Below, piece by piece: positions 42,447 to 51,009 of a stretch of 64,000 nt of DNA (within the stretch, counting starts at the first letter, position 1; each line of letters opens with the position of its first letter). The DNA is from an uncultured Lachnospiraceae bacterium. Lineage in GTDB: Bacteria; Bacillota; Clostridia; Lachnospirales; Lachnospiraceae. Below the pieces are notes generated by a model, which saw only the letters and a program-made list of their open reading frames with translations, was not told the origin of the DNA and did no database searches. The translations under genes and the position numbers were made by a program. The DNA lies in NCBI GenBank assembly GCA_947367855.1, contig CANBFE010000015.1, forward strand, positions 22,000 to 85,999. Reading direction: 5' to 3'.

Positions 42447-43169
42447 TTATTTCAAGCCTTTCATCATCCGGGACGAGAGCAGGCATTCATCCCCATTGAC
42501 CATGTAAATCACGCGGTTCTGGAAATCGATTTCCCTGATATTGTCTTTGTTCACCAAATAGGAGCGGTGACAACGGTAAAACCGCCCGTCCACTTCCTTT
42601 TCAATCTCTTTGATTTTCCCCAGAAATTCCATCTGACGGTTCTTACAATGCAGAATAATCTTGTGTACATTGGGAGAGGTCTCAAAAAAGAGAATCTCGT
42701 CATAATCCACCGTGAACACCTTTTCGTTTACTTTCACGGAAAAATTCGCATGCACTTTATTATTCACAGAGGCAAATCTCTGGTTTGCCTTGAGAATGCA
42801 GTCATAAACCCTTCTATCCAATTCCTCCGGATCATCCTTCAAAATGAAATCCAGGGCCTCCAATTTGTATATAAAGGTCAGGTAGCTCATCTCCGAGTGG
42901 GTGGTGACAAAAATAATAAACCCTCTGGGATCATATTTCCGGATTTCCTGCGCCAGGGTCAGTCCCGTCATATCCGTGCCCAGGGCAATATCCAGAAAAT
43001 AGATTCCCACCTCCTCCGTTTTCTTCACTTTATCCAGGATGCTGTGGGGATCTTCGGAGACACAGCAAAGCTCCATGTCCAGGTCTTCCATCAGGACAAT
43101 GTTTTCAATCACCTGCTGTATTCTGTCTCTTTCCGCTTCCATATCTTCACATATATAAATCTTCAACAT
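42447..43169 (-). CDS. LytTR family response regulator (AgrA-like)
   Basis: 240 residues. Receiver domain ~1-125 (CEDMEAERDRIQQ; phospho-Asp in IYFLDIALG) and a LytTR DNA-binding domain (DEILFFETSPNVHKIILHCK; RCHRSYLVNKDNI). ATG 43169 follows AAGGAG. The GHKL kinase at 44806-46137 is the obvious partner, and an ABC exporter is encoded by the genes at 43439 and 46183. Two LytTR-like sites in the region fit its target promoters. Confidence 0.94.
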   Translation of the reverse strand: MLKIYICEDMEAERDRIQQVIENIVLMEDLDMELCCVSEDPHSILDKVKKTEEVGIYFLDIALGTDMTGLTLAQEIRKYDPRGFIIFVTTHSEMSYLTFIYKLEALDFILKDDPEELDRRVYDCILKANQRFASVNNKVHANFSVKVNEKVFTVDYDEILFFETSPNVHKIILHCKNRQMEFLGKIKEIEKEVDGRFYRCHRSYLVNKDNIREIDFQNRVIYMVNGDECLLSSRMMKGLK

Positions 43170-43438
43170 ACTGCATTCTCTCCTTACCATAGAGCGTATC
43201 TGGAAATTCAGGCCTGCCGGCTGTCCGGAGACATTTCTTTTCTTGATCTTACACGAAATGCCTGAAACTTGTCAACAAGGGAATCCGCCCCCGCCCAAGG
43301 GAAATCCTAACCCGGACTCGCCAAAACGAAAGCAGTCAGCTGACCCCTCCCGTTTCAGACAGTTATGCATTTTGCCTTAATCTGTTCCTGTTCCCGGCTT
43401 CGCCGCTCACAGCAATGTGATGCCCTTAAACAGTGACC

Positions 43439-44314
43439 TTACTCTTTCATCAGCTCCAGGAAGGTATCCTCCAGGGTTTCGCTGTCCTCGTAAAGCCCTG
43501 TCAATACCACATTGTGGGACGCCAGTAACTTTGCCACATCCTTCTTTTCACTGGTCCCAATCCGGATCCGCACCGCCTGCCCCTCCCGGGAAGCCACATC
43601 GTATCCGTTGTCCCGGAGAATGTTCCCGGCGTTTTCCGCATCCAGGCTTTCCACCACATAGGTAATCTGTTTTTCTCTGCTGTCCCCGTCCAAGTCCATA
43701 AACCGGATGACTTCCCCATTTTTGATGATGATTGCCCTGTGGCACATTTTTTCCAGTTCCCCCAAAAGGTGGCTTGAAATCAATACGGTGATGTGCTTTT
43801 CCTCCGCGATTTTCCGGATATATTCACGGACTTCGTAAATCCCCTCCGGATCCAGTCCATTGGTGGGTTCATCCAGTACCAGGACATCCGGATCCTTTAA
43901 TAACGCCTGGGCAATTCCCAAACGCTGCCTCATGCCCAGGGAGTAAGCTTTGACCTTCTTATGTGCAGCGTCCTTCAGCCCCAACAGTTCCAGTAATTCT
44001 TCTACCTTCTTTTTTCCTACGCCGTTTAATCCGGCAAAGTACATCAAATTCTGATATCCCGTGTTGTACGGATAAAAACTGGGTGTTTCAATCATGCAGC
44101 CGATATCCCTGACGCCGCTTAAATCCACCTCCCCGGTATAATTTCTGGTCAATCCCACCAGGATTTTCATGATACTGGTTTTCCCGGCTCCGTTTGGCCC
44201 GATCAGCCCCACAATCTCCCCGCTGCCAAGCTCAAAAGACACTTTATTTAAAATCTGAAAGTCCTTTGCCCTTTTGCTCACATTGTTCACTCTCAACACA
44301 CGATTCCCTTTCAC
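43439..44314 (-). CDS. ABC transporter ATP-binding protein, LytTR-controlled
   Basis: 291 residues. Walker A GPNGAGKTS, signature YSLGMRQR, Walker B VLVLDEPTNGLDP, switch ISSHL, plus a C-terminal extension. Starts at GTG 44314 with AGGAGG 6 bases upstream; the frame open to 44380 has no ribosome site. Its leader (44315-44553) contains eleven 14-bp repeats, and its promoter carries LytTR sites. The permease is the separately transcribed gene at 46183-46908. Bacitracin- or lantibiotic-type ABC-2 exporter by sequence style. Confidence 0.92.
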   Translation of the reverse strand: MKGNRVLRVNNVSKRAKDFQILNKVSFELGSGEIVGLIGPNGAGKTSIMKILVGLTRNYTGEVDLSGVRDIGCMIETPSFYPYNTGYQNLMYFAGLNGVGKKKVEELLELLGLKDAAHKKVKAYSLGMRQRLGIAQALLKDPDVLVLDEPTNGLDPEGIYEVREYIRKIAEEKHITVLISSHLLGELEKMCHRAIIIKNGEVIRFMDLDGDSREKQITYVVESLDAENAGNILRDNGYDVASREGQAVRIRIGTSEKKDVAKLLASHNVVLTGLYEDSETLEDTFLELMKE

Positions 44315-44396
44315 GCTGCGCCTCCTGTAATTCGTACTTTCTTTTTTGACAAGTTTCAAACAAGATTCAGATCCCGGCATCCCCTCCGGTTTTATG

Positions 44397-44549
44397 ACCC
44401 AGATTTTATGATCCAGGTTCTATCATCCCGATTCCATAATCCAGGTTCTATCATCCAGGTTCCATAATCCAGGTTCTATCATCCTGATTCTATCACCCAG
44501 GTTCCATAATCCAGGTTTTATCATCCAGGTTCTATGATCCTGTTTCATC
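44397..44549. repeat. Eleven 14-bp tandem repeats in the ATPase mRNA leader
   Basis: Units follow ATCCAGGTTCTATC at a strict 14-bp period from 44397 to 44549, with variants ending CCATA or TTATC. The array lies between the predicted transcription start (~44554, minus strand) and the ATPase GTG, so it is transcribed as part of the 5' leader. It is not a CRISPR: there are no spacers. Confidence 0.85.
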
Positions 44550-44560
44550 ATCTATAATCC

Positions 44561-44622
44561 ATTATAGCGCAAAAATCCCCGTTTTCCCGTTTCTGTCGTA
44601 AATGCCCCATTTTCCGTCGTAA
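44561..44622 (-). promoter_or_regulatory. ATPase promoter with LytTR sites
   Basis: Minus-strand TATAAT (44561-44566) with no acceptable -35. Direct repeats CTGTCGTAA (44593-44601) and CCGTCGTAA (44614-44622) are 21 bp apart, the two-turn spacing of LytTR targets. The near repeat begins 27 bases from the -10 edge, exactly as at the permease promoter (46938-46999). Confidence 0.78.
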
Positions 44623-44632
44623 CTGTTTTTTC

Positions 44633-44661
44633 TTGCCAATTTCTCCCCATTGCAGTATAAT
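44633..44661 (+). promoter_or_regulatory. Promoter of the GHKL kinase gene
   Basis: TTGCCA (44633-44638), 17 bp, TATAAT (44656-44661). It faces away from the ATPase promoter, with the LytTR sites between them. Confidence 0.65.
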
Positions 44662-44704
44662 AAACCCAACGCCAAGATTCGCCGGAAATCTTGGCGTTGG
44701 GTTT
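44662..44704. repeat. 18-bp perfect inverted repeat at the kinase promoter
   Basis: AAACCCAACGCCAAGATT and its exact complement, loop of 7 bases (44680-44686). It starts right at the -10 box, so the kinase transcript would begin within the left arm. Could be an operator or a bidirectional stop; unassigned. Confidence 0.7.
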
Positions 44705-44805
44705 GCACCCGCCTTATCAAGTAAACGCAGCGGCAGCTCTGTGTCCCCTGCAGAACCTTGGCGGGAACCCCACTGCATGACCGTAGAACGTTCAAGGAGA
44801 TTGAT

Positions 44806-46137
44806 ATGCAACTGCTGTATTGGACTGCCTCCGCAATGATAGCGCTGTTGATTACCTGTGATATTTTTATATTGACCCACCCGCAGCTTTCCCTAAAAAA
44901 ATATCCCGTTTTCTTTTTTTCATTATCCATACTTTTTTACTGTATGATATATTTAAACTTTTATCCCCTGCTGCCTGTGATACTGGCGGTAAATTCTGTC
45001 CTGTTGGCGAAGTTTACCGGAAAATTATACACTGTTTTTTACGTTCCCACAGGTTATATTTTAAGCTGTGTTTTCGGAAATATGGTGGGGTTGCTGTTGA
45101 ATCTGTTCGGGAACATCTCCGTGAAAGACATCAATTCTGACCTGACTGTAATGCTGCTGTATCATATCTGCACGATGATGGTCAGCTTCCCCGTTCTGTA
45201 TCTCATCAGACGGCTGCTGCAGAAGTATTTCATAGCCACATTTGAAAAAATGAGCCGAAAACTGGTTGCCTTACTGGCCCTGACCCTGCTTCTCTGCTCC
45301 TTTATGCTTCTCACCATGGCCTCTTTTTTTGACAACATAGAGATTACGCACAGGGAATACGTTTTGATGGTTTCCTCCCTGGTGCTATACTTTCTGTTTA
45401 CGGTCAGTATGATCTTTATCGTGCTGCACACCACCAGAAAGAGCTATGAAGCCCGGAAAAAGGTGGAATATCTGGAAAGCCTCAATGAGTACACCAGAAA
45501 TCTGGAAATCGTCTATGACAACCTGCGGGCTTTCAAGCATGACTACATCAATATCATGGCCTCCCTGGCCGCCTATATCGATGAGAAAAAATATGAGGAA
45601 CTGGAAAGGTTTTTCTATGACGCCATTTTGCCGATGCAGAAAAATCTCACCCAGAAAAACGGCGCACTGAACAACTTACTGCGTGTGAAAATCCTGGAAT
45701 TGAAGAGTATTTTATATACCAAGCTGCTCCTGGCGGTGAATCAGGATATCCAGGTGACCATCGATATTCCGGACGAAATTGAGCCGGATTCCATTGCCAT
45801 GGACCCTGTTGACCTCACCAGGATGCTTGGAATTTACCTGGATAATGCTATAGAGGCCTGCCTGGAAACTGCCCGTCCGGTGCTGAATTTCCATCTGGGC
45901 AGAATGAATGGGGACACCGTATTTATCATATCCAATACCTTTGTTGACAAAGGACTTTCCGTGGCCCAGATGCAGAAAAAGGGCGTCACCTCAAAGGGAA
46001 ACGGACACGGCATCGGCCTTTCCAATGTATCCGAAATCCTGAACCGGTATGATCATATTTATCACGAGACTTCCGTAAGGGACGGCCTGTTTGTACAGCA
46101 GGTTCAGATTTCAGGGCTGCCGCACAAAAGGTCATAG
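44806..46137 (+). CDS. GHKL-domain sensor histidine kinase (AgrC-like)
   Basis: 443 residues. Six to seven membrane helices (~1-205), then a cytoplasmic part with the phospho-acceptor His in NLRAFKHDYINIMASLAAYI and a GHKL ATPase domain (IYLDNAIEACLETA; KGNGHGIGLSNVSEIL). AgrC-type kinases sense peptides through their membrane part. ATG 44806 follows AAGGAG; the frame open to 44758 is not used. Partner of the LytTR regulator at 42447-43169, from which it is transcribed divergently. Confidence 0.94.
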   Translation: MQLLYWTASAMIALLITCDIFILTHPQLSLKKYPVFFFSLSILFYCMIYLNFYPLLPVILAVNSVLLAKFTGKLYTVFYVPTGYILSCVFGNMVGLLLNLFGNISVKDINSDLTVMLLYHICTMMVSFPVLYLIRRLLQKYFIATFEKMSRKLVALLALTLLLCSFMLLTMASFFDNIEITHREYVLMVSSLVLYFLFTVSMIFIVLHTTRKSYEARKKVEYLESLNEYTRNLEIVYDNLRAFKHDYINIMASLAAYIDEKKYEELERFFYDAILPMQKNLTQKNGALNNLLRVKILELKSILYTKLLLAVNQDIQVTIDIPDEIEPDSIAMDPVDLTRMLGIYLDNAIEACLETARPVLNFHLGRMNGDTVFIISNTFVDKGLSVAQMQKKGVTSKGNGHGIGLSNVSEILNRYDHIYHETSVRDGLFVQQVQISGLPHKRS

Positions 46138-46182
46138 ACACCAGATATCAACATACCGGCCTGCCGGGGGTTGTTCCGCCCT

Positions 46183-46908
46183 TTAAATATCTTTTTTCTG
46201 TAAGGCAAACATGCCAACCATGGAAAAGGCAATGCCCGTGATCAGAAACACGGCGATATTTTTGAAGCTCCAGTCCTGGTACATCAGCAGTTGATCGGAC
46301 ACGCAGAACAGCACATAATCCATTACCTTTCCCAGTGCCGCTATTTTCTGTCCCATGAGCTGCAAAACACTTGGCATTACCCAAAACAGGATAATGAGAT
46401 AAATAAAAGGCGTAATGGTGGTGTTCAGGAAACAGGTGATCATCACTGCCGTTGCGCCTATGGCAAAGCCGTAAATCATGTAGATCATGATTTCCTTTCC
46501 CAGGTTCCCAAGCAGCATGGCTACAGTCCAGGGCTGTTGACAGAGAATCCATGCCCCGTCGTATAAAATGCCGCCGCAGAAACCGATCACCATACTCATC
46601 AGCGCTATGCTCCCGATTTTTGCCGTGATTATCTGGATTCTTCTGCTTCTGGAGGTAAAAACAAAGGTGGCTGTCTTCAGGTCAAATTCTTCCCCCAGGC
46701 TCTTTGCCGCCAAAAACATGATCAGAATACTGGAAAAGTTTCCGAAAAATGCGATTACATTGTGTACTCCGAAGCTTTCCGGAAAGGTATAGGCCCCGTA
46801 TGCCATGCCTCCTCCCATGACCAGTACCATCATCAGTCCCAGTTGGAACTCCCTCTTCTTCCATAATTTTTCGAATTCCAACAATGTAATGTGTATTGTC
46901 TTCTTCAT
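46183..46908 (-). CDS. ABC-2 type permease, LytTR-controlled
   Basis: 241 residues with about six helices; N-terminus ITLLEFEKLWKKREFQLGLM is typical of ABC-2 permeases of the bacitracin-type. The upstream gap contains TATAAT (minus, 46938-46943) and LytTR-like sites. The ATPase at 43439-44314 is the probable energy subunit. Convergent with the kinase gene. Confidence 0.88.
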   Translation of the reverse strand: MKKTIHITLLEFEKLWKKREFQLGLMMVLVMGGGMAYGAYTFPESFGVHNVIAFFGNFSSILIMFLAAKSLGEEFDLKTATFVFTSRSRRIQIITAKIGSIALMSMVIGFCGGILYDGAWILCQQPWTVAMLLGNLGKEIMIYMIYGFAIGATAVMITCFLNTTITPFIYLIILFWVMPSVLQLMGQKIAALGKVMDYVLFCVSDQLLMYQDWSFKNIAVFLITGIAFSMVGMFALQKKDI

Positions 46909-46937
46909 AGCTGCGCTCCTCCTTTCGATGTAAACCC

Positions 46938-46999
46938 ATTATAAAACATTTTGTTCCCTGTGACCGTTTCTTTCTTAAATGAGCATAAATCTGTCGTGA
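46938..46999 (-). promoter_or_regulatory. Permease promoter with LytTR sites
   Basis: TATAAT on the minus strand (46938-46943). Repeats CTTTCTTAA (46970-46978) and CTGTCGTGA (46991-46999) are 21 bp apart and start 27 bases from the -10 edge, the same geometry as the ATPase promoter. Confidence 0.72.
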
Positions 47000-47013
47000 G
47001 CGTAAAAGATATC

Positions 47014-48267
47014 CTACAAAGAAGAAAATAAAGCTGCTGCCTTTTGTATATAATTTATGGCAAGTTCTTCCTGTTCACTGCTTCTGCGCAGCATATCAAT
47101 AATATGATTTCTTTTCTCTTTCAAAGCCTCTTTCGGAAAGGAATCACGTTGATAGGCAATGGTTGCTATTTCTGTTGCAAAGGATATGACGTCTTGATAC
47201 TGATTTACTGCCAGAGTCATAAACTCCTTATCTATACCGGGAATTATGTTTATGCATCGTTCAAAAAACTGTTTCGTCCTTAACTTATTCTCATAATGAA
47301 TAAACGCATGGGGAAAAACACATTCGATTTGATCTGCATCTCTTTGATTTTCTTCCCTCAACAGATCACACCAGTTTCGGTAAATAACCAAACCATAGCC
47401 CTGCATTTTATCTTTCCCGCAATGTTCCTGATTTGATAACAATTTGAGCCCTCTGAACAGCGCATTGATACATGCTTTTTCCAACGGCATTTTTTCATTT
47501 GAAGACTTTACAACCATCATCTCACAGTCAACCCTGTACCAACCGGCATACTGATTAAGCCGGTCAAAGTTTATCCCTGCATTTTTTTGATCGTCTCCCT
47601 CCAGAAAACCCAATCCCTTCAGAATCTTTCCATGACCGGAAAAGCCCATGGCAAACACAGTATCCGTATACTCTTTGGGAATAATGATGACAGGGTAACC
47701 ATGTTCCACCTGTTTGCAGGCAAGCGCAATAAATTCATCCTCTGAATAATCCGCCTTTGAATGCATCTCATAGTCCAAACCATATATTAAAAAGCTGTCG
47801 TGAATGTATTGATCTGGCCCATAGGAATACCCAAAACATATGTTTGTAATTGCGGACTGCAGGATGTATTCTTCGTCATCATTGACCTGGCGGCCTTTGA
47901 TGTCTCTGCGCTGCTCTAATCCAAAAAACAATTTCACCGCAGTTAAGAGAGAAGCAGATAATATGCTTTTAGGCCATTCAGGACCTGAATAGTCAGCTGC
48001 CGGAATCCGGGGCTTAACAAGGAATTCATAATCAAAATCCATACTGCGCAGCACACAGGATGACGGATCCAGAATCCTGTCTACAGAACAATTAAAAAGT
48101 CTGGATATTTTATAAAGCATCGGTACCTCCGGCACTGCTTTTCCGTTCTCCCATTTGCTGACGGCCTGGGGCGAAACCTTTAATTCCTCTGCCAGCTGTT
48201 CCTGTGTGTACTTGCATCCCATGCGCAGATACGCAATCTGCTCTCCCATTTTTCTGATGTCAAACAT
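47014..48267 (-). CDS. XRE-type HTH protein with large C-terminal domain
   Basis: 417 residues. Residues ~5-62 are a Cro/CI HTH (YTQEQLAEELKVSPQAVSKW). The remaining ~350 residues form a soluble alpha/beta domain (YGLDYEMHSKADYSEDEFIA; VEHGYPVIIIPKEY; GFSGHGKILKG) that recalls BtrH/C39-like cysteine-peptidase folds without a clear Cys-His pair. Possibly a repressor with a ligand-binding or amide-forming domain. Starts at ATG 48267 after AAGGAGG. Confidence 0.75.
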   Translation of the reverse strand: MFDIRKMGEQIAYLRMGCKYTQEQLAEELKVSPQAVSKWENGKAVPEVPMLYKISRLFNCSVDRILDPSSCVLRSMDFDYEFLVKPRIPAADYSGPEWPKSILSASLLTAVKLFFGLEQRRDIKGRQVNDDEEYILQSAITNICFGYSYGPDQYIHDSFLIYGLDYEMHSKADYSEDEFIALACKQVEHGYPVIIIPKEYTDTVFAMGFSGHGKILKGLGFLEGDDQKNAGINFDRLNQYAGWYRVDCEMMVVKSSNEKMPLEKACINALFRGLKLLSNQEHCGKDKMQGYGLVIYRNWCDLLREENQRDADQIECVFPHAFIHYENKLRTKQFFERCINIIPGIDKEFMTLAVNQYQDVISFATEIATIAYQRDSFPKEALKEKRNHIIDMLRRSSEQEELAINYIQKAAALFSSL

Positions 48268-48405
48268 CTGCCTTCTCCTCCTTGAACTGTATCGTAGCGG
48301 TCATATGTTATGGAATGATTATGGCTGTTGTATGAGGAAAAGTCCATAGATGACCAGTTGTTTTTTTCACAAAACCTCAACTCATGGTTGTAAGCCTGCA
48401 TTCTG

Positions 48406-49287
48406 TTACCCCAAAGTTTTCAGGTTTCTGCGGTATTCCGCCATTTCCTCCTCCCTTACCGTATCTAAGACATGCTGCAATTCCCTGATTGCAAAATCCT
48501 GCTCCTTCGGCAGCCAGGCGGTAACCGGGTAAAAATTTGAACTGGAATTGGCAAACAGATGTGTCCTGATCTGCAGATTTTTGATAAACACCATCAATTC
48601 CTGCAGCCGCTCCTTCTCCCCGGCCGGAGTAAACCGCCCCTCCTGCTCCATGCGGTACAGCTCCGTATCCGCAAACAGCGTAAGGGAATCCACGGAAATA
48701 AAATACGGATTGAGCCGGCTAAATAACTTTGCGCTGTTCACCGCATTCCAATATCCCCTGCCCTTCCCCGCAAGCCCGGTCATATAGACGAAATAATATT
48801 CTATCCCTGCCTGGTCCAGTTTCCGGCACTGCTCCAGTATGTCAGCCGCCGTGTATCCTTTGCCTGCCAGAACAAGTGTATCATCGTCACCGCTCTCCGT
48901 CCCGATGGTCAGCCCGTTTATTCCCATTGCCCGAAGCTTTTTCAGCTGCCATACTTCCTTATCCCGAATATCCCTGATACTGGCAAACATGGCCATGGTC
49001 CGGCATTTAATCAGGTAATCCCGCACTGTCAGCGCACGGAGTTTCAGGTTCTCATAGCTCATTGCAAAGGGATTTGCCCCGGTCCAGAAGATACGCCTTG
49101 CATAGGGCTGATAGCTTTTGATCTCCGCCAGGTCTTCCTCGAATTCCTCCATCGGAGACATACGGAAGCACTCGCCTTGATAAAGGCTGCAGAAACGGCA
49201 TTTCTGATAGGTGCAGCCGGAGGTTGCCTGTATGATAACGGAATGCGCCTCATAGGGCGGCCTCCACGTCCTTCCTGTAAAGTGCAA
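48406..49287 (-). CDS. Radical SAM protein, paralog 2
   Basis: 293 residues. TSGCTYQKCRFCSLY holds a CX4CX2C cluster motif, a variant of the usual CX3CX2C, and GLTIGTESGDDDTL the SAM-binding strand. Starts at TTG 49287 with GGAGGTGA upstream. The neighbouring gene (49301-50203) is a close paralog, 13 bases away, so the pair arose by tandem duplication. Reaction unknown. Confidence 0.88.
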   Translation of the reverse strand: MHFTGRTWRPPYEAHSVIIQATSGCTYQKCRFCSLYQGECFRMSPMEEFEEDLAEIKSYQPYARRIFWTGANPFAMSYENLKLRALTVRDYLIKCRTMAMFASIRDIRDKEVWQLKKLRAMGINGLTIGTESGDDDTLVLAGKGYTAADILEQCRKLDQAGIEYYFVYMTGLAGKGRGYWNAVNSAKLFSRLNPYFISVDSLTLFADTELYRMEQEGRFTPAGEKERLQELMVFIKNLQIRTHLFANSSSNFYPVTAWLPKEQDFAIRELQHVLDTVREEEMAEYRRNLKTLG

Positions 49288-49300
49288 TCTGAATCACCTC

Positions 49301-50203
49301 CTACAGATGGCGGACGCTCTCACGGTAACGCCGCAGTTCGTCCTCACCCACATTTTTGATCACATCATCAAGAAAGGCAAGCAGCTTCTCCCGATCTTCC
49401 GGCAAAACACCATGGAACTGAAATGCATTGGAAGCCCCATATGCGGCAAATTCCGTGGGAATTTCCAGTCCTTCCGCCAATGCCCGGACTTCCCTGTACT
49501 TCTCTGTCTCGCTTTCCTCCCTCCAGTTCCCCTGCCGGATTTCCTCATACAGCTTTGCATCCGGGTAGATGGTCAGCATATTTACACCGATCAAAGTCGG
49601 ATGAAGCTTATTGCATACAGCGGCGGTAGCCCTTGCTCCGTCCTCCCCCCGGCCTGCGCCGGATATGCCCGTGAGATAGAAAAAGCTGTAACGGATGCCT
49701 GCCCTGTCCAACCTGCCGCACTGCTCCAGTATGTCAGCCGCCGAATATCCTTTCTCCATGAACCGCAGCGCCTCCTCATCTGCTGTTTCGACGCCGATGG
49801 TCAGCCCGTCATAACCCGCTCCCCGCAATGCCGCCAGTTCCCCGTCCGATTTCAGCGCAACATCCGTCACCCTGGCAAAGCTGCCGATGGTCTCCGCCTC
49901 CGGAAAATATCTGTGCGCCAGTCCCGCAATTTCCATCAGCCTGTCATATTTCAGCACGAAAGGATTTGCCCCCGTCAGAAAAATCCGGGAAACCTTTCTC
50001 CCGATAAAACGGCGGTACATCTTCTGTGCCTCTTTTAAATCCGCCTCTATATCCTCCAGGGGCGACATCCTGAACCGGAAGGGCAGATCCGCGTAAAGCG
50101 TACAGAACCTGCATCTGTGGTGGGTGCAGCCCGCGGTAACTTCCAACAGCAGGGAAGACGCCTCATAGGGCGGTCTCCATATGGTTCCTGTATAGTGCAT
50201 CAT
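49301..50203 (-). CDS. Radical SAM protein, paralog 1
   Basis: 300 residues. AGCTHHRCRFCTLY gives CX4CX2C; the N-terminus (YTGTIWRPPYEASSLLLEV) and the block GYSAADILEQCGRLDRAGI are nearly the same as in its paralog. First gene of the two-gene unit. The longer Cys spacing suggests a special subfamily; no substrate can be inferred. Confidence 0.9.
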   Translation of the reverse strand: MMHYTGTIWRPPYEASSLLLEVTAGCTHHRCRFCTLYADLPFRFRMSPLEDIEADLKEAQKMYRRFIGRKVSRIFLTGANPFVLKYDRLMEIAGLAHRYFPEAETIGSFARVTDVALKSDGELAALRGAGYDGLTIGVETADEEALRFMEKGYSAADILEQCGRLDRAGIRYSFFYLTGISGAGRGEDGARATAAVCNKLHPTLIGVNMLTIYPDAKLYEEIRQGNWREESETEKYREVRALAEGLEIPTEFAAYGASNAFQFHGVLPEDREKLLAFLDDVIKNVGEDELRRYRESVRHL

Positions 50204-50279
50204 GTATTCCTCCTCGCATTTTTTACAAATCGGATATCCTCTTCTGCACTAAATTACCGCTAAAACTCCATGAAATCAA

Positions 50280-50305
50280 GTACTGTCTTTTTTTGTTGAC
50301 AGTAC
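50280..50305. repeat. 8-bp perfect inverted repeat upstream of the radical SAM genes
   Basis: GTACTGTC ... GACAGTAC with a T-rich 10-base loop, in the 388-base gap between the radical SAM pair and the Rpn gene. Might be an operator for either side. The rest of the gap shows only the promoter at 50496-50524. Confidence 0.5.
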
Positions 50306-50495
50306 ACTTTTTCGTACCAATATACTATATATTGCTATTCATTTTTTATTGTACTGCAACAGAATTAGCCCACACAGAGATAATCAGCTACAACAGAACG
50401 AACTTTGAACGGAAGCTTCAGAATGAGAGCCGACAGCATAATCGGCAACAGAACAAAACGAAACGGAGAATGGAAGAAATTTAATGTGAATTTTA

Positions 50496-50524
50496 TTGTA
50501 AAGAAAGACGTTTTTTTGTATAAT
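50496..50524 (+). promoter_or_regulatory. Promoter of the disrupted Rpn gene
   Basis: TTGTAA (50496-50501), 17 bp, TATAAT (50519-50524), 68 bases before the GTG start. Confidence 0.6.
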
Positions 50525-50591
50525 TGAGATATGGTAGAAGTAGGCTATATAGTATCTTGTGCCACAGACTATAAGAAATTGAGGTGTTAAG

Positions 50592-50843
50592 GTGTCAGAC
50601 GATATAAAACAGACGCAGGAAGTTAAGGCAAAACGTACCGCAAAAAACAGCGTATTCCTTGACCTTTTTCAAAACAAAAGTTATCTGCTAAAGCTGTATA
50701 AAACACTCCACCCGGAGGACACCACAGCGACAGAGGATTCTCTTACAGATGTGACGATCACAAATATATTGACGGACACTCTGTATAATGATTTAGGCTT
50801 TATTGCTAATAATAAGCTGATGATACTTGTGGAAGCACAATCA
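50592..50843 (+). pseudogene. Rpn-family PD-(D/E)XK gene, 5' part (interrupted)
   Basis: GTG 50592 with GAGGTG upstream gives MSDDIKQTQEVKAKRTAKNS... and the nuclease core up to NKLMILVEAQ, where the ExQ active-site strand reaches the insertion. Beyond 50843 the sequence is element DNA and the frame stops at 50879. Joining codon TCA (50841-50843) to 54313 restores EAQSTWTVNILVRVLLYLAQ, as in intact relatives. Confidence 0.9.
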
Positions 50844-51009
50844 TTATGTAAATCTTTACATAAAGACTGTTATGTATAGCTGTTTATTATGTAAAGTCAG
50901 CTCTGGCAATGTAATTAGTCAGGGCTCTTTTCTTCTTTTAACTTAGCATAAATATATGGTAACTTCAAGTTGTAACTGAGGAAAACTCATACAACCAAGG
51001 AGGTTCCAT

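Noticed and set aside
44397..44549. CRISPR array
   Set aside because: The 14-bp units are directly contiguous with no spacers, and no cas genes are present.
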